A stretch of DNA of 64,000 nt from Papaver somniferum (lineage: Eukaryota > Streptophyta > Magnoliopsida > Ranunculales > Papaveraceae). Made by a program: the position numbers and the translations under genes. A model generated the notes under the pieces. The model was not told the DNA's origin. It was given only the letters and a program-made list of their open reading frames with translations, and ran no database searches. Shown piece after piece: positions 23,783-34,909 of the stretch. The stretch is from the NCBI RefSeq assembly GCF_003573695.1, contig NC_039364.1, forward strand, positions 65,554,256 to 65,618,255, in the 5' to 3' direction. The number at the start of each line of letters is the position of its first letter. Position 1 is the stretch's first letter.

Positions 23783-25890
23783 GGTGAAGTAATCAAATGA
23801 AATAAAGATAATCAAGCAGGATTAAAGAAAATTATGTAAGTAAACAGGCAGGGATAATAAGTTGTGAATATTAAGAATGAAAGAAGGAGAAGCAAGAGGT
23901 AATAGATAATCATATAATCAAAGGTAGCTTGAACAGGTAATAGATAAGCGTGCAATCAAAGGTGAAAAAACAGGTAGCTTGAACTTAGTAATTAGTTGAA
24001 AAATGAACCTAGGAGCCTAAAATTTTATCTATTCAAGAACTTAGGATCAGCATGGCCATGGAACCAACCATCTGACTCCACAGACCCAGGGGATTCAAGA
24101 TTATGGTCATAGATAGCATCGAGTTCACCATTGTGAAGAATATGGCAATATTCTATCATGTGGACCAAAATCTCTTTGATATTGGAAAGTTGAAGGAAAT
24201 CATCTCCCAGATTCTTTCCCAATTGAAAAACTTGGACCCATGTATAAACCGTATTAGTTTACTAGTTTTATTTTGTATTTGCAAATATTTTTTAATTCGA
24301 AATAACGAAGTTTTTTATTTCAGAACATAAAAATAACAAAACGTGTTTGATTATGATTATTCGCATCCCCTAGGAAATTATGTAAAACTTTATGATCTTG
24401 GGTGCTTCATTCACGGTTATTTAGCTTATCACCACATTTTCTCTTCGCATGTCTTTTGGAGAAAGATTTTAGGTAAAAGTCAAAATTATCCAACGTTGAT
24501 GTTTATTTAGGAAATTAATATTCTCGGATTGGAGATTTTTTTTTTTCTTATTTTAAAGCATGCATTTATTAAAAAACTAGATTACAATTACACGTGGACA
24601 TGTAGTATCGATATAGTCATGGAAAATAATTTGATTAAGAAAACTTGGGATTGTGCGGTCCCAAATTTTTATAGGTAGATTTCCTGTTTGACTTTCATCT
24701 GCCACGTGATTGGCAAGCCACTACCGCCTTCTAATTTCCTTCCATGTAGTTGTGTTGGATAGGAGATTACAGTATCCATTGCATTCTCCTCTTTATTTTA
24801 TCGATCATACCTGCGATGTACCAAGACGGTGTAGTAGCAGAGGTAACGAACCAAAGTAGATTTTCTGAATTCGTTTCAAACGGAACTTTTGCCACTTTAA
24901 TTCCGTTCCGGTTTTAGATGTCAACAACCGGACCTAAATTTTAGCTGTTAAAATAGTCGTGATTCCTAATAGTTGTGCCTGGAGTCCAAGGTGCTATCTT
25001 GGAAACGTATTTGTTCCCCGCAACTCTTTCCTGCAATTAGTTTGGTTCCAAGAGAGAAGTCAGGGTGACACCTTCATGGTCTGATCTGTTACGTGATTCC
25101 ACACCCGTTTTTGAATTCTAAAATCGAAATAATTCTCTTTGTTCCATGTCAAGTTAAACTTTTGTCTACTTTCTCGTTCTTTTCTCCTCCGGAACTAAGT
25201 TGACAAAGTATTGGACTATCAGTTGTGTTGTCTATTATCTCATGTCTCCATTTGTTTTGGTATTGAGAACCTAGTTAGTAGGTGTCCAGATTAAATGATC
25301 TTGACTATACAACTCTCTTTGCATGTCCATTTAGCTAAACCCCAATTTTACTACACGTCATTTCACCATATGTTTGTTTAAACTAATTCCAAACACGTAC
25401 AAGTTGTTGCCGCCTTAGGTGCCGTCCTGTAGTAGTCTTGGCCTTGCATTTCGGGAAAGCATCAAATTCACTGAGAAACTGACAAAACCACAGCTTTGGC
25501 ATTTGGTACCAGTAATAAGAAAACCTAAAATCAAGGGGGCTAGTATCAAATACCATGCAGAGGGGATACCCCTTATCGCCTAATTATGGTGTAAGTATCA
25601 CAAATCCCAGGAATCTTGACGCACAAAATATTTTCCATTATAATCATAGTAGAGATTCTTAAGGTTTACTAGTGTTTGTTTCTCACTGTGATGGATACAG
25701 TATCTTCCGATTGGCTGGGACCATTTACCAATCAGATCTCCATATTCGTGTCCCAATAAACAATTCCTTCACACACTCATAAGGATCCGCAAACCTATGC
25801 TCTACATAAATTTCATCGCTAGACAGATAATTGTAAGCTGCAAATCCAATAGTTTCGATAGTCAACCCATAAAACCAGATTACTCTTTTT
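23783..25890. other. Intergenic DNA upstream of the UNC93-like gene
   Basis: AT-rich. One minus-strand open piece at 24025-24222 (65 aa, containing HMIEYCHILHNGELDAIYDH) may be the tail of a decayed gene, but I do not recognise it. Near the gene there is a forward CCAAT-type word (ACCAATCAG, ~25727). No mobile element is recognised. Confidence 0.4.
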
Positions 25891-25901
25891 CTCTATAAAA
25901 A
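25891..25901 (+). promoter_or_regulatory. TATA box of the UNC93-like gene
   Basis: CTCTATAAAAA lies ~55 bp before the ATG (25954), giving a short leader of roughly 25-35 nt. Confidence 0.6.
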
Positions 25902-25953
25902 AAGCATACCCGTTTCTCAGAATCAAGAAAACAAAACACCCAATCAAGAAATC

Positions 25954-27957
25954 ATGGGAGAAGAGTATGCTAGAGATGCAGAAACAGGGGAAACCCAATT
26001 TCGACAAAAGACTCGTTTTAGATACAATTCCCCATTGGTACAAGTTTGTATGATTGGTTTAGTTTGTTTTTGTTGTCCTGGTATGTTCAATGCATTATCA
26101 GGAATGGGAGGTGGTGGTCAAGTTGATCATACAGCAGTAAATAATGCAAATACAGCCTTGTATACAACCTTTGCAGTTTTTGGTATTCTTGGTGGTGGAA
26201 TTTACAATATTCTTGGACCAAGATACACTCTTTTTGCTGGTTGTTCTACTTATGTTTTATACGCAGGTGCATTTCTTTACTATAATCATTACAAGCACCA
26301 AGCTTTTGCTATTGTTGCTGGTGCTATTTTGGGTTTTGGTGCTGGCCTTCTTTGGGCTGGTCAAGGTGCTATTATGACTTCATATCCTCCTCAAGATAGG
26401 AAAGGCACTTATATTGCAATCTTTTGGAGTATTTTCAACATGGGTGGTGTTATTGGTGAGTTATCTGTATCTTTCTTTTTCATTAGCAGTGTCTGATTTT
26501 CATTCTTTAGATAATTCGTTGGAAACTTATTAGTGTCAGTTTCAACTGTTGACGATGAAGACCCTGAAACCCTCCCAGTTGATATCTAATTGTGGTTTTT
26601 GTGTTTTGTTATCTTGCATAGGTGGGTTAATTCCATTTGTGATGAATTACAACAGGACGGAGGCTGTTTCAGTTAATGATGGAACTTATATTGATTTCAT
26701 GTTCTTTATGGCAATTGGTACTGTTCTCACCTTGGGAATTTTACCACCTAGTCGTGTTGTTCGTGACGATGGTAGTCGTTGTACTAACATCAAGTATTCC
26801 AAAGTTACGACTGAACTGATTGAGATTTTGAAATTGTTCTTGAATTGGAAAATGCTCCTTCTGGTTCCAGCTTCCTTGGCTAGTAACTTCTTTTACAGTT
26901 ATCAGTTCAACAATGTAAATGGTCTTTTGTTTAATTTGAGAACTAGTGGGTTGAATAACATGTTCTACTGGGGAGCACAAATGTTGGGATCAGTTGGAAT
27001 CGGCTACATATTTGATTATAGTTTCGAGAGCCGAAGGAAGAGGGGTTTCATCGGAATTGGTGTTGTTGCTTTGCTTAGTACGGGCATTTGGGCAGGAGGA
27101 CTTGCCAACCAATTGACATACTCAGCTGAAGATTTACCAGAAAAGTTAGATTTCAAGATTTCGGGAAGTAGGTTCGCAGGACCTTTTGTGTTGTATTTCA
27201 GTTACGGATTGCTGGATGCAATGTTTCAGTCGACGGTTTATTGGGTAATTGGTGCTTTGGCAGACGATTCTGAAACCCTTAGTAGGTAATTTCCTTTCAT
27301 TCTCTACTCGCTGTATATTACAATAAAAGAAAATTTTGAGAACGCTTTAACTTTTTAAGTATTGAACTGTTAGAAAGGAAGTGGTGATATGTGGGTATTC
27401 GGAGGAGTTCCCTGACATTTTGCAACACTCCACCAGTCCACCTCAGTGTTTGAGAGGTTAAGGATCTGTGATCCTACAAAGAATTTTCACACACTCTCAC
27501 AATACTCAGTGCAATCTCCCAATACTCCTAAGCCGTCCCCATACCATCAGACTCACAGATTTATCAAGTTGATATCATGTTTAAGGTTAAGCTTGGCTTG
27601 TTCGAACTGTTGGCTAGGGAAATTAGAAAGTCTTTTTAGTTTTGCTGGTCATGATCTGTCTGTTGTAACTATCTACAAGTGCTAACTAGTTTTTATCCTT
27701 ATTGTAGGTATGCTGGGTTCTATAAAGGAATTCAGAGTGCTGGAGGTGCAGCTGCATGGCAAATTGATGCACACAAAGTCTCCTTGATAGGACAGTTGAT
27801 TATAAATTGGTCTCTCACCACCATAAGTTATCCATTGTTGGTGCTACTAGTTATGTTGGCTGTGAAGGACAAAAACGAAGTTGAGGATGGAGCAACAAAA
27901 GGTTCTGCTGTGACGTCTTCATCCCTTTCTAACGGAAATGAGGGCAATGGAAAATGA
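25954..27957 (+). CDS. UNC93-like membrane transporter (MFS fold), 3 exons
   Basis: Exons 25954-26455, 26622-27285 and 27708-27957 join in frame (phases 1 and 2) to 471 aa. Both introns are GT-AG. The ATG follows a TATA box and a short leader, and the N-terminus is cytosolic (acidic then FRYNSPLVQV). About eleven hydrophobic segments follow. The features fit the plant UNC93-like/DUF895 family: GMFNALSGMGGGGQVD after TM1, YNILGPRYTLFAGCSTY, WAGQGAIMTSYPP, and near the end FYKGIQSAGGAAAWQID. Family members are MFS-type proteins; plant ones are linked to ion, notably potassium, homeostasis. The Ser/Asn-rich tail is usual. No stops or frameshifts, so the gene looks intact. Transport substrate is not deducible. 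Confidence 0.93.
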
Positions 27958-28901
27958 GAAAACTAAAGCATGTAAAAACTTCGACGTTAAGTTTCATTTG
28001 TTTGAGCTTGCATATACGCAGTGAATATAAAATGTTTGTAGTGCTGCTGTTCGCTGTAACCATCAAATGAAAGAAAAGAATGGATGATTGTTAGTTGTTT
28101 CTAGGAATTTAGCGTTCAAGTATCTAGTTGTCGAAAAGCTGATTCAAGCTCTTGGAGTGTAAGAAGAATTTTTTTCTCCATTTGTCTGTAGATATACTGA
28201 TGTTGCTTGAGCTTGCTGTCAAACAGTCCAACTATAAGGCAACCCGAGAACTTTTTCTCTCTTTTTAGCCCTGGTCATCACTTTTGTATAATGCAAATAA
28301 CTGGATAAGACTATATTCTCCCCTGAAGATTTTCAGAATTATACTGTATATGTTAGCACTGACTGGCTTTCTGATTTTTAACGACGTTCCTTGTTGATTT
28401 GTATATGTATTCAATAGAAACTTTCATAGGGTAGGTACACCATTTATGTTTAGAAGAGAAGAGAAGGAAATTAAGATTCAAGTAAATTCTTGAATCCCAA
28501 TTCATGAACTAAATCCTGAAGCCTTACCAGTGAGCTAATCAAACTTACTTGCTACTACCCCAAATTTTTAAGCTCCGAGCTTCGCAAAACAATATTTTGA
28601 CACAACATCAACTTGTGGTTCAATTCTACATGGTCGCATTCGCAAATTTCAGCAGCTCTTCATGGTGTTGATTATGTGTGACCAATTCCCAGGCACCTAA
28701 AGAATCAGCATCAGAAATTCCGCTGTACATAATAAACTGGGCTGGGGGTGTTTGAAATGAAAACGGTGGGTGTGATTAGTAAAATTTTCATCTTAAACCT
28801 TCACCAAAGTCTCTCATCACTGTCACACTTCGCATTTGCAGAGACAAGAGATTTCAATCTCAACTCATCTGAGAGAGATTGGTAGAGTTGTAGTGAGACA
28901 A

Positions 28902-30705
28902 ATGTTTACGCGGTTCAGCAGAGTTAGTAATGGCGGAGGAGGAGAAGGAGGAGTGATTACTCAAATGGTAAGGTATTTTTCAAAAAAGAGAGCAGAAGAT
29001 GTGAGAAGAATAAACCCTAAAGTACCAATACCAGAGGCAGCTGCTATTTCTCAGAATCTTTATCAAGTTATTAAAGATCACGGCCCCCTCAATATCTCCA
29101 GCACTTGGTCCCATGCCCAGGTACTCTCTGTGCTTATTAGGGCTTTTTTAGCTTTTTTAATTATATCTTGTTCACAATTGGATGTGTGCATCTCCATTTT
29201 TATTTTGATCAATTATTTAGTCTTTGAATCTGGGATTCATTTGAATTAAACCCAGTAACAAAAGCTCCAAATGATTTTCCCATTACTATGTTTTCTTTGG
29301 ATGTTCACTGATTTGGCCAGCTTAGGTAATGTGAAATCATCTATGACGTGGTAATTCGTCGTAAACCTGCGATGCTTGGGAAAATGAGTCATCCGGCAAT
29401 TAGATAAAATGAAGGAAGTTTTGTTTCTCCAGTGTCTAACCTTGTTGAATTGATTTGTTTCATTTAGAATTTTTAGCAGTACCCTAATCCCATGAGTTCT
29501 AGTCACAGGGAAAACTTGGTGAGCTCTTTCAAATGGTATTACGTAGTGTCCTCTTATTGTCAGGAGTGTAGTAAGAGGTACATATTGCATTGCATATGCT
29601 GCAGTAGTTGGAAGGTACAGTAGTATTAGAGTTTAATACCAAATGGTATTACATTCCTTGAGTATTGCATTTCAAATCTAGACTAAAAAGTCTTTGTTAG
29701 ATTTCCATGAACTGAAAATGTTTATATATTGAACAATGCTCAAAAGTTTGTTTATTTGTTTGGATTAGAAATCGAGTTGAAGGGTTGGGATGCCTGAACT
29801 TTCTCCAATTCTGCATACTGCAGTCCACTTGTCCAAATGCAAATCTTATTGTCCTCCAAGAATCTTTCATTGCCATATAGTCTTTTCTCTATTTGATACA
29901 CATACGAATTTCTGGCAGTTTTAAATCTTTTTCTGTTGAGGTATATATCTTTTGCATTTTATTTTACTTCTTTAGTTAAGGAATTTGTCAGTGGTTGAAT
30001 GCTGAAGCTATAAAATGTTCATTGCAGTAGGAGCTCCTGTTCTTCTTGAGATCTCCAAGTTTTTCAGTCATTACTAGACACTATCCTTCCTTTTCTGTCA
30101 GTACTGTTACTTTTTACGCTGAGATTATTAATTTTTCCTATAGAAATTTTCGTAGAGAGAAGCAGGTTTAGTTTGCTCTTGTTCATCCAAATAAAATGAT
30201 TCAGAACATAGTTAGATCACCTTAAGTTTCTTAAAATGGGGAGGGGTTTCCACAGGTTCACTGAGTCATTGCACACTGCTATGAATTCTTAGAAAAACTT
30301 TAAATTGTTAACGTCAGGTATAGTTATACATAAATCTTTTCACTTCAGGTAAACACAAGGACCATTCTTTTCCCTTATACATTATCATGTTCATGTAACA
30401 GGATTTGAGCATGTTTTATTCTAACCAAATCGACTTTGTTATTACAGGAAGCTGCTGTAGATGGAATTAACAGTAAAACACACATGAAGCTTTTGCTGAA
30501 ATGGATGAGAGGAAGGAATATGCTGAAGCTGTTGTGCCACCAGGTTGGTTCCCATAAGAAATTCTACTACACTACTCTACCTGAAGACCCTAACAGTGCT
30601 GAAGCAAAGAATATCCTTGCAATGAAGCTGGAGACGGAGAAGAATCCAGCAAAAAGAAATACGAACAAAAAGAAAAAGAAAAAGCTTCGTAAAACCAAGG
30701 GGTGA
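28902..30705 (+). CDS. Small basic, probably organelle-targeted protein, 2 exons
   Basis: Exons 28902-29120 and 30448-30705 join in phase 0 to 158 aa; the 1327-nt intron is GT-AG. I chose the ATG at 28902 because the frame upstream has only non-ATG starts. The N-terminus (MFTRFSRVSN, Gly-rich, then MVRYFSKKR) lacks acidic residues apart from one Glu and is rich in Arg/Ser/Phe, as in mitochondrial presequences. The middle (INPKVPIPEAAAI to MKLLLKWMRGRNMLKL) is helical and resembles a winged-helix-like fold; the C-terminus is a poly-Lys tail (KKKKKKLRKTKG). The look is that of an organellar ribosome- or RNA-associated protein, but I cannot name the family. Intact. Confidence 0.75.
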
Positions 30706-31993
30706 ACATTAGAAGCCAAGAATATTATATTCGTGAATGTTCTCTTTTATCATCCAGATTGGTTCAGGTGATGGTATCATTGGCTGAATAACAACCTCAT
30801 GAGGAATTTTGTTTCATTTGGAGTGATGTTTCTTTGACTTTTGTTGGTTTGGTTATTTTATTTTGAGAAATACTTAACTTCACTACTAAAACCTGTTATA
30901 GCTGCATAATGTCTGAAAACAGGGCGTGAACACTGTGAAGGCATGCAATCCTTCCTCTAATTAGTGTTGCAGTATTTAAGAAATGTCTGGTTAGTGAAAC
31001 GCTTAGTTGCTTTAAAACCTGTCCAGGTCGACTTCTCTGAGATTTGAACTTTTTGCCTATATGATCGCTGCTCGTGCACCCGCCTGCCAAGCCTCTTTAA
31101 TGTTGCCTGTATGATTATAATACATCAGATCCACACCTGCATTTTGTTTTTTAAAACCAAAATCTGAGCCACGTTCTCTGTGCTCAAGTGAGCTAACTGC
31201 TTTTATTGGTCCAGATAGTCGAGGGTCTACTTTTTGGAAGCATTTGTCACACCTTAATTTCCAGGTCTACTTTTTAAGTACCATCTGATGTGCTGTCCAG
31301 CCCCAATCTTTTGATCTTCTTCTCCCAAGGACTGTTTTATGGCCTGGTGTGATTCTGGTTTTGGTTCTTGTCCTTACATTGGCATATCTTGAAATGGAGA
31401 TGCAATTTTTTCGTAAACGCCTCTTGTTTAGATAACCTGATGGGTGTTGGTTCAGTTTGGGGTTAGGCATAAGATACAGGAAGGAAAATGGCAGCCAAGT
31501 TTTGTTTCGGTCTTACAAGTGATGCTACTACAACAGCCCATTTGCAACTTAAAAAGGTCCTTAGGTTTCTTGCTGCAAAGTGTATACTGCAAGCTGTTGA
31601 TGCACTTCGTTAATGGGGTCGCGAGTTCTGCTAGTCAGGGGTTGTTATTATAGTAAGTGATTGCAATACATCTTATAATTATGTTGTTGATAACCTGGCA
31701 GAATATGCTAGTGCTAGATGTAGAAAAATCATAATTGGTCCGACTCTTGGTCTTTAAGGGAACCAAAGCTTCGAACTCTTCGTACAAGTCTTTGCATTTT
31801 TGTTTCAGCAAAAAAAGAAAGAGCTATCAAGAGTAAATAAAAAGGAATGAACGACTTTGCTTGTGCTCAACAAAAAGGTGTCTCTGCACTTGGCTTGTGC
31901 TCAACCTCAAACATAACCAAAGCACCGTATGGATCATAGGTTTCACAAAAGTAGTTTAACTCGGGCCAATATTAGAAAACACTAATAAGGCAA
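30706..31993. other. Intergenic DNA between two convergent genes
   Basis: Contains the 3' UTR of the upstream gene. Around 31480-31760 there are short translated scraps (such as DNLAEYASAR) that could be a decayed RNase H-like retroelement, too broken to call. No other structure seen. Confidence 0.4.
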
Positions 31994-34163
31994 TTAGTGT
32001 TCATTACCCTGGTCATGACCATGGTCCTGGTTATCGTCATGGGCAGCTCCATAATCCACCCATGGTAGGATAGACTCCAATAAGATCAACAGCGGATTTC
32101 GATTATGAACATCACGGGGAACATGTGCTACAGCCTCACGAATCTCAGCAGGGTCCATGTTCTGAATTGCCTGTGCCATGTGTGGGTCTTCCAGAAAGTT
32201 CTGCAGCTCCTCGGGTGGAATATGTGCTACATTCGGCATACCGTGAGCCATACGAGGATCTTGCATCAAGTTCTGCAGCTCCTCAGGTGGCAATTGTGGG
32301 ACCGAATCCGAGAAATCCGAGACCAATAAATGAGAATACCTATAAAATTAAGCAAGAAGAAGGAGTCTAACTCGAAAGATATGAGCACTTCCCCGTTGTA
32401 TGTAAAGTATAGAAGGAAAACCTACTCATTATTGTCTGAAGAGAAGGCTTCTTTCCTCACACAGGCCCAGTCTCTCGCATCACTTCCACTGCGATCTAAG
32501 CTTGTGATTATTACACTATCAGCAGCATCTCTTAACAATTTCTGCAATTCGGGTAATCTCCACATTATGTAACTCCTTTCTATATATATATTAATCAGGT
32601 GCTCGAGAGAAGGTCCACCGGCCTGAGCTGATCCGAAGAATGGGTGCTGTAGTATCTTTGTCCAGGCAGCATCCTTTAAAGGTGCCTTCGCGACTAATTT
32701 TTTCAAGACCAAAGGATGAAGCATCAAAGCTTGCTTCATAAGATCATTGGGAGTAGCCTTTTCAGACTCCGTAGCAGAACTTTTTGAGCAAGATTCATTC
32801 TCAAGATAGAATCGACAAATGGCAAGAGAATATGAGAAGTTTGGGTACAACCAAAGGGAGTTATCACTTATATATTCTTCAGAGAATCGCTCTAACCATG
32901 AGTACTCCTCTGCCCTGAGAGAGACATAGTCAATGCAAAACATTGCCCCCTTTGGATCATCAGAATCAAGTGAAAGTAACAGCTTGCGGACTTCAAGAGC
33001 TGAACGATGACAACCACGTCTGTTCATGTTTAGCATGTGAGTGAAAAGCACTGAGAATATTGGCTTGTTTGTATCATGAATGTACTTCAACTGGCAATTT
33101 GCTTGCAAGGGGCTGAATTGAGGATGCCATGAACATTCCAATGCAAATAAGCACTTTGCAATAGCATCAGCAGATTGATCTAGTTCTCCAGAGAACTTTA
33201 ACACCTCAGCTAAAGTAATGAGGGACTCTACGTGATAAGGGTAGTACTATAGGATACTTGCTATACCATTAAGGTCGTGCATTGCTTTGGCAGCTTCGAA
33301 TGTTTTTTGAGCTTGGCTATAGGAAGACGAATGTACATCTCTGTAGGCAATTATGCACAATTCAGAACGTCATGTGTTATTAAAGAAGAAAAAAATTGAA
33401 GTAACAACAATGACTGACAAATGTTCCGCAAGGTTCTACGAAAGACATATTGCATAAAAGAAGAGGAAGAAAGTGGAAATTTTAGCTTCTCGACGATATC
33501 CTAGTAGCTGAAAGAAGCATAAACCTTACTATAGCATTGGACTACTTGTGTTTTCCATCTAATATTTTATGACAATCCATGGCTACAAGATGCCAAACTA
33601 ATTGTTCTGACAGTTTACAAAAATTATCCAGCAGACAAGTAGTGCATGAGATCTTACCTGAAATAGTGTTTTCCATCCTTGGTTTCCAGAAGTTCCATAG
33701 ACATAGATCCGTCCCATCGAGGCCAATGCTCTAATGGAGAAACAAGATAAGTCTTTCTAGGATTATGACCTCCACGTCTTCCACCACGGATTTGCCTTGA
33801 ACAGCCACCTTTTTTATCTTTCTCAAATGACCTCACAACATCAGACCCAAATATCCTTCGTAACTCATTCTCAGGCTTCAGACATTTGGGATCCACTGCT
33901 AATACAGATGACGCACCCTGGCTCAATTGTTGGTCCTGAAATTTGCCAGAGTTTTGACTAGGAGACTCCAAACCGATATTCAAACATTCAAAATCCTCAT
34001 CAACTGCTTTTCCAGCTTTATTAGAGTTCTCCTTGCTTTTTTTCTTTTTCTTCTTTGATTTGTTCTTAGATGATGCAGAAGCTCCAGCCTTCGTTATAGA
34101 TGGTTTTTCAATCTTTTCTTCGTAAGCATCTTCTGCCTCATCGTCTACTTCAATCTCATCTTC
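31994..34163 (-). pseudogene. TCF25: TCF25/Rqc1-type gene, 5' exon missing and nonsense codon
   Basis: Minus-strand exons 34163-33658, 33340-32426 and 32339-31994 join in frame. Text typical of the TCF25 (Nulp1) family: ELRRIFGSDVVRSFE, basic RGGRRGGHNPRKTYLV, LECSWHPQFSPLQANCQLKY, NRRGCHRSALEVRKLLLSLD, GAMFCIDY, then HLLVSDFSDSVPQLPPEELQ and ILPWVDYG. The family's yeast member, Rqc1, works in ribosome-associated quality control. A TAG at 33247-33249 replaces a Leu codon in the usual SILLYHPYH segment. No N-terminal exon with the family's acidic start can be recognised before the hAT transposase at 34910. The C-terminus carries a ~25-residue duplication (PPEELQN twice, about 32170-32315). Likely a recent pseudogene; a sequencing error at 33247 is the alternative. 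Confidence 0.82.
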
Positions 34164-34909
34164 CTACCAATTTGATGCATATATATTTTCAGTTTGGGAT
34201 TTAAAAAAAACCTGTTTTTTTAGCATCTAGTAATAATGGGTTCTAAACTTAACTATCCCAGTTAGAGTTTGGTTTTGGTGTTACCTAAGAACTTGTCGAA
34301 ATATTATCATTCAGTTTGAGTTAAGGGAAGGAAGGAGTCTGATTACAGGTAACTACTAACTACTTCAATCTTCATTTTGACTTGTTCTGGTTTTGAACTT
34401 AGGGTTTGTTGATGTAAAATATTTTGCAAAAGGTTTGTTGATTAATGAAGTGATTTATGATCTGTGACTGTGTGAAAAAGGGTTTTAATGGGTGTTGAAT
34501 TAGTCAGGGTTACTCTGAAATTGAAAGAGCAGTTTGGATTTTGCTTGTGTAATTGAGATATTAATGGCATGTGCCTGAAATTGAATGAATAGTTTGGATT
34601 TTGGTGGAGATTTATCATGTTTGATGTGATGAAAATCATATCCAAATTATTTTTTCAAATTTTGTTGTATTAATAACTTTGTAGGTGCTAGCCATTTCCA
34701 ACTTTTGTTGTTTGCTTTTAATTAAAATTGAGTTAGATGGCGGGCAATGTCACTCACATGAAGTGCACTTTCATTATCAAGTTCAGAATCAGAACTAACT
34801 TGATTGTTTTAAGAAATATGTGTGCTTGTATTAAGAAGTACGAACTAACTTGTTTACCTTTGGCAGGGCAATGATTGGATCAAGTTCAGCTTCATTATCA
34901 AGCTGCAAG
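34164..34909. other. Region between TCF25 exon and hAT transposase
   Basis: AT-rich, no clear gene. On the minus strand near 34750-34800 an acidic scrap (SSDSELDNESALHVSD) could be the remains of a TCF25 first exon. The word TTCATTATCAAG with CAAGTTCAG recurs at ~34770 and ~34880. A hAT 5' terminus was searched for by eye and not found. Confidence 0.35.

Noticed and set aside
24025..24222. 65-aa minus-strand frame upstream of the UNC93-like gene
   Set aside because: Family not recognised, no splice or promoter context; kept only as a remark in the intergenic entry.
31444..31760. Possible RNase H-like scrap (DNLAEYASAR)
   Set aside because: Too short and frameshifted; no catalytic residues readable.
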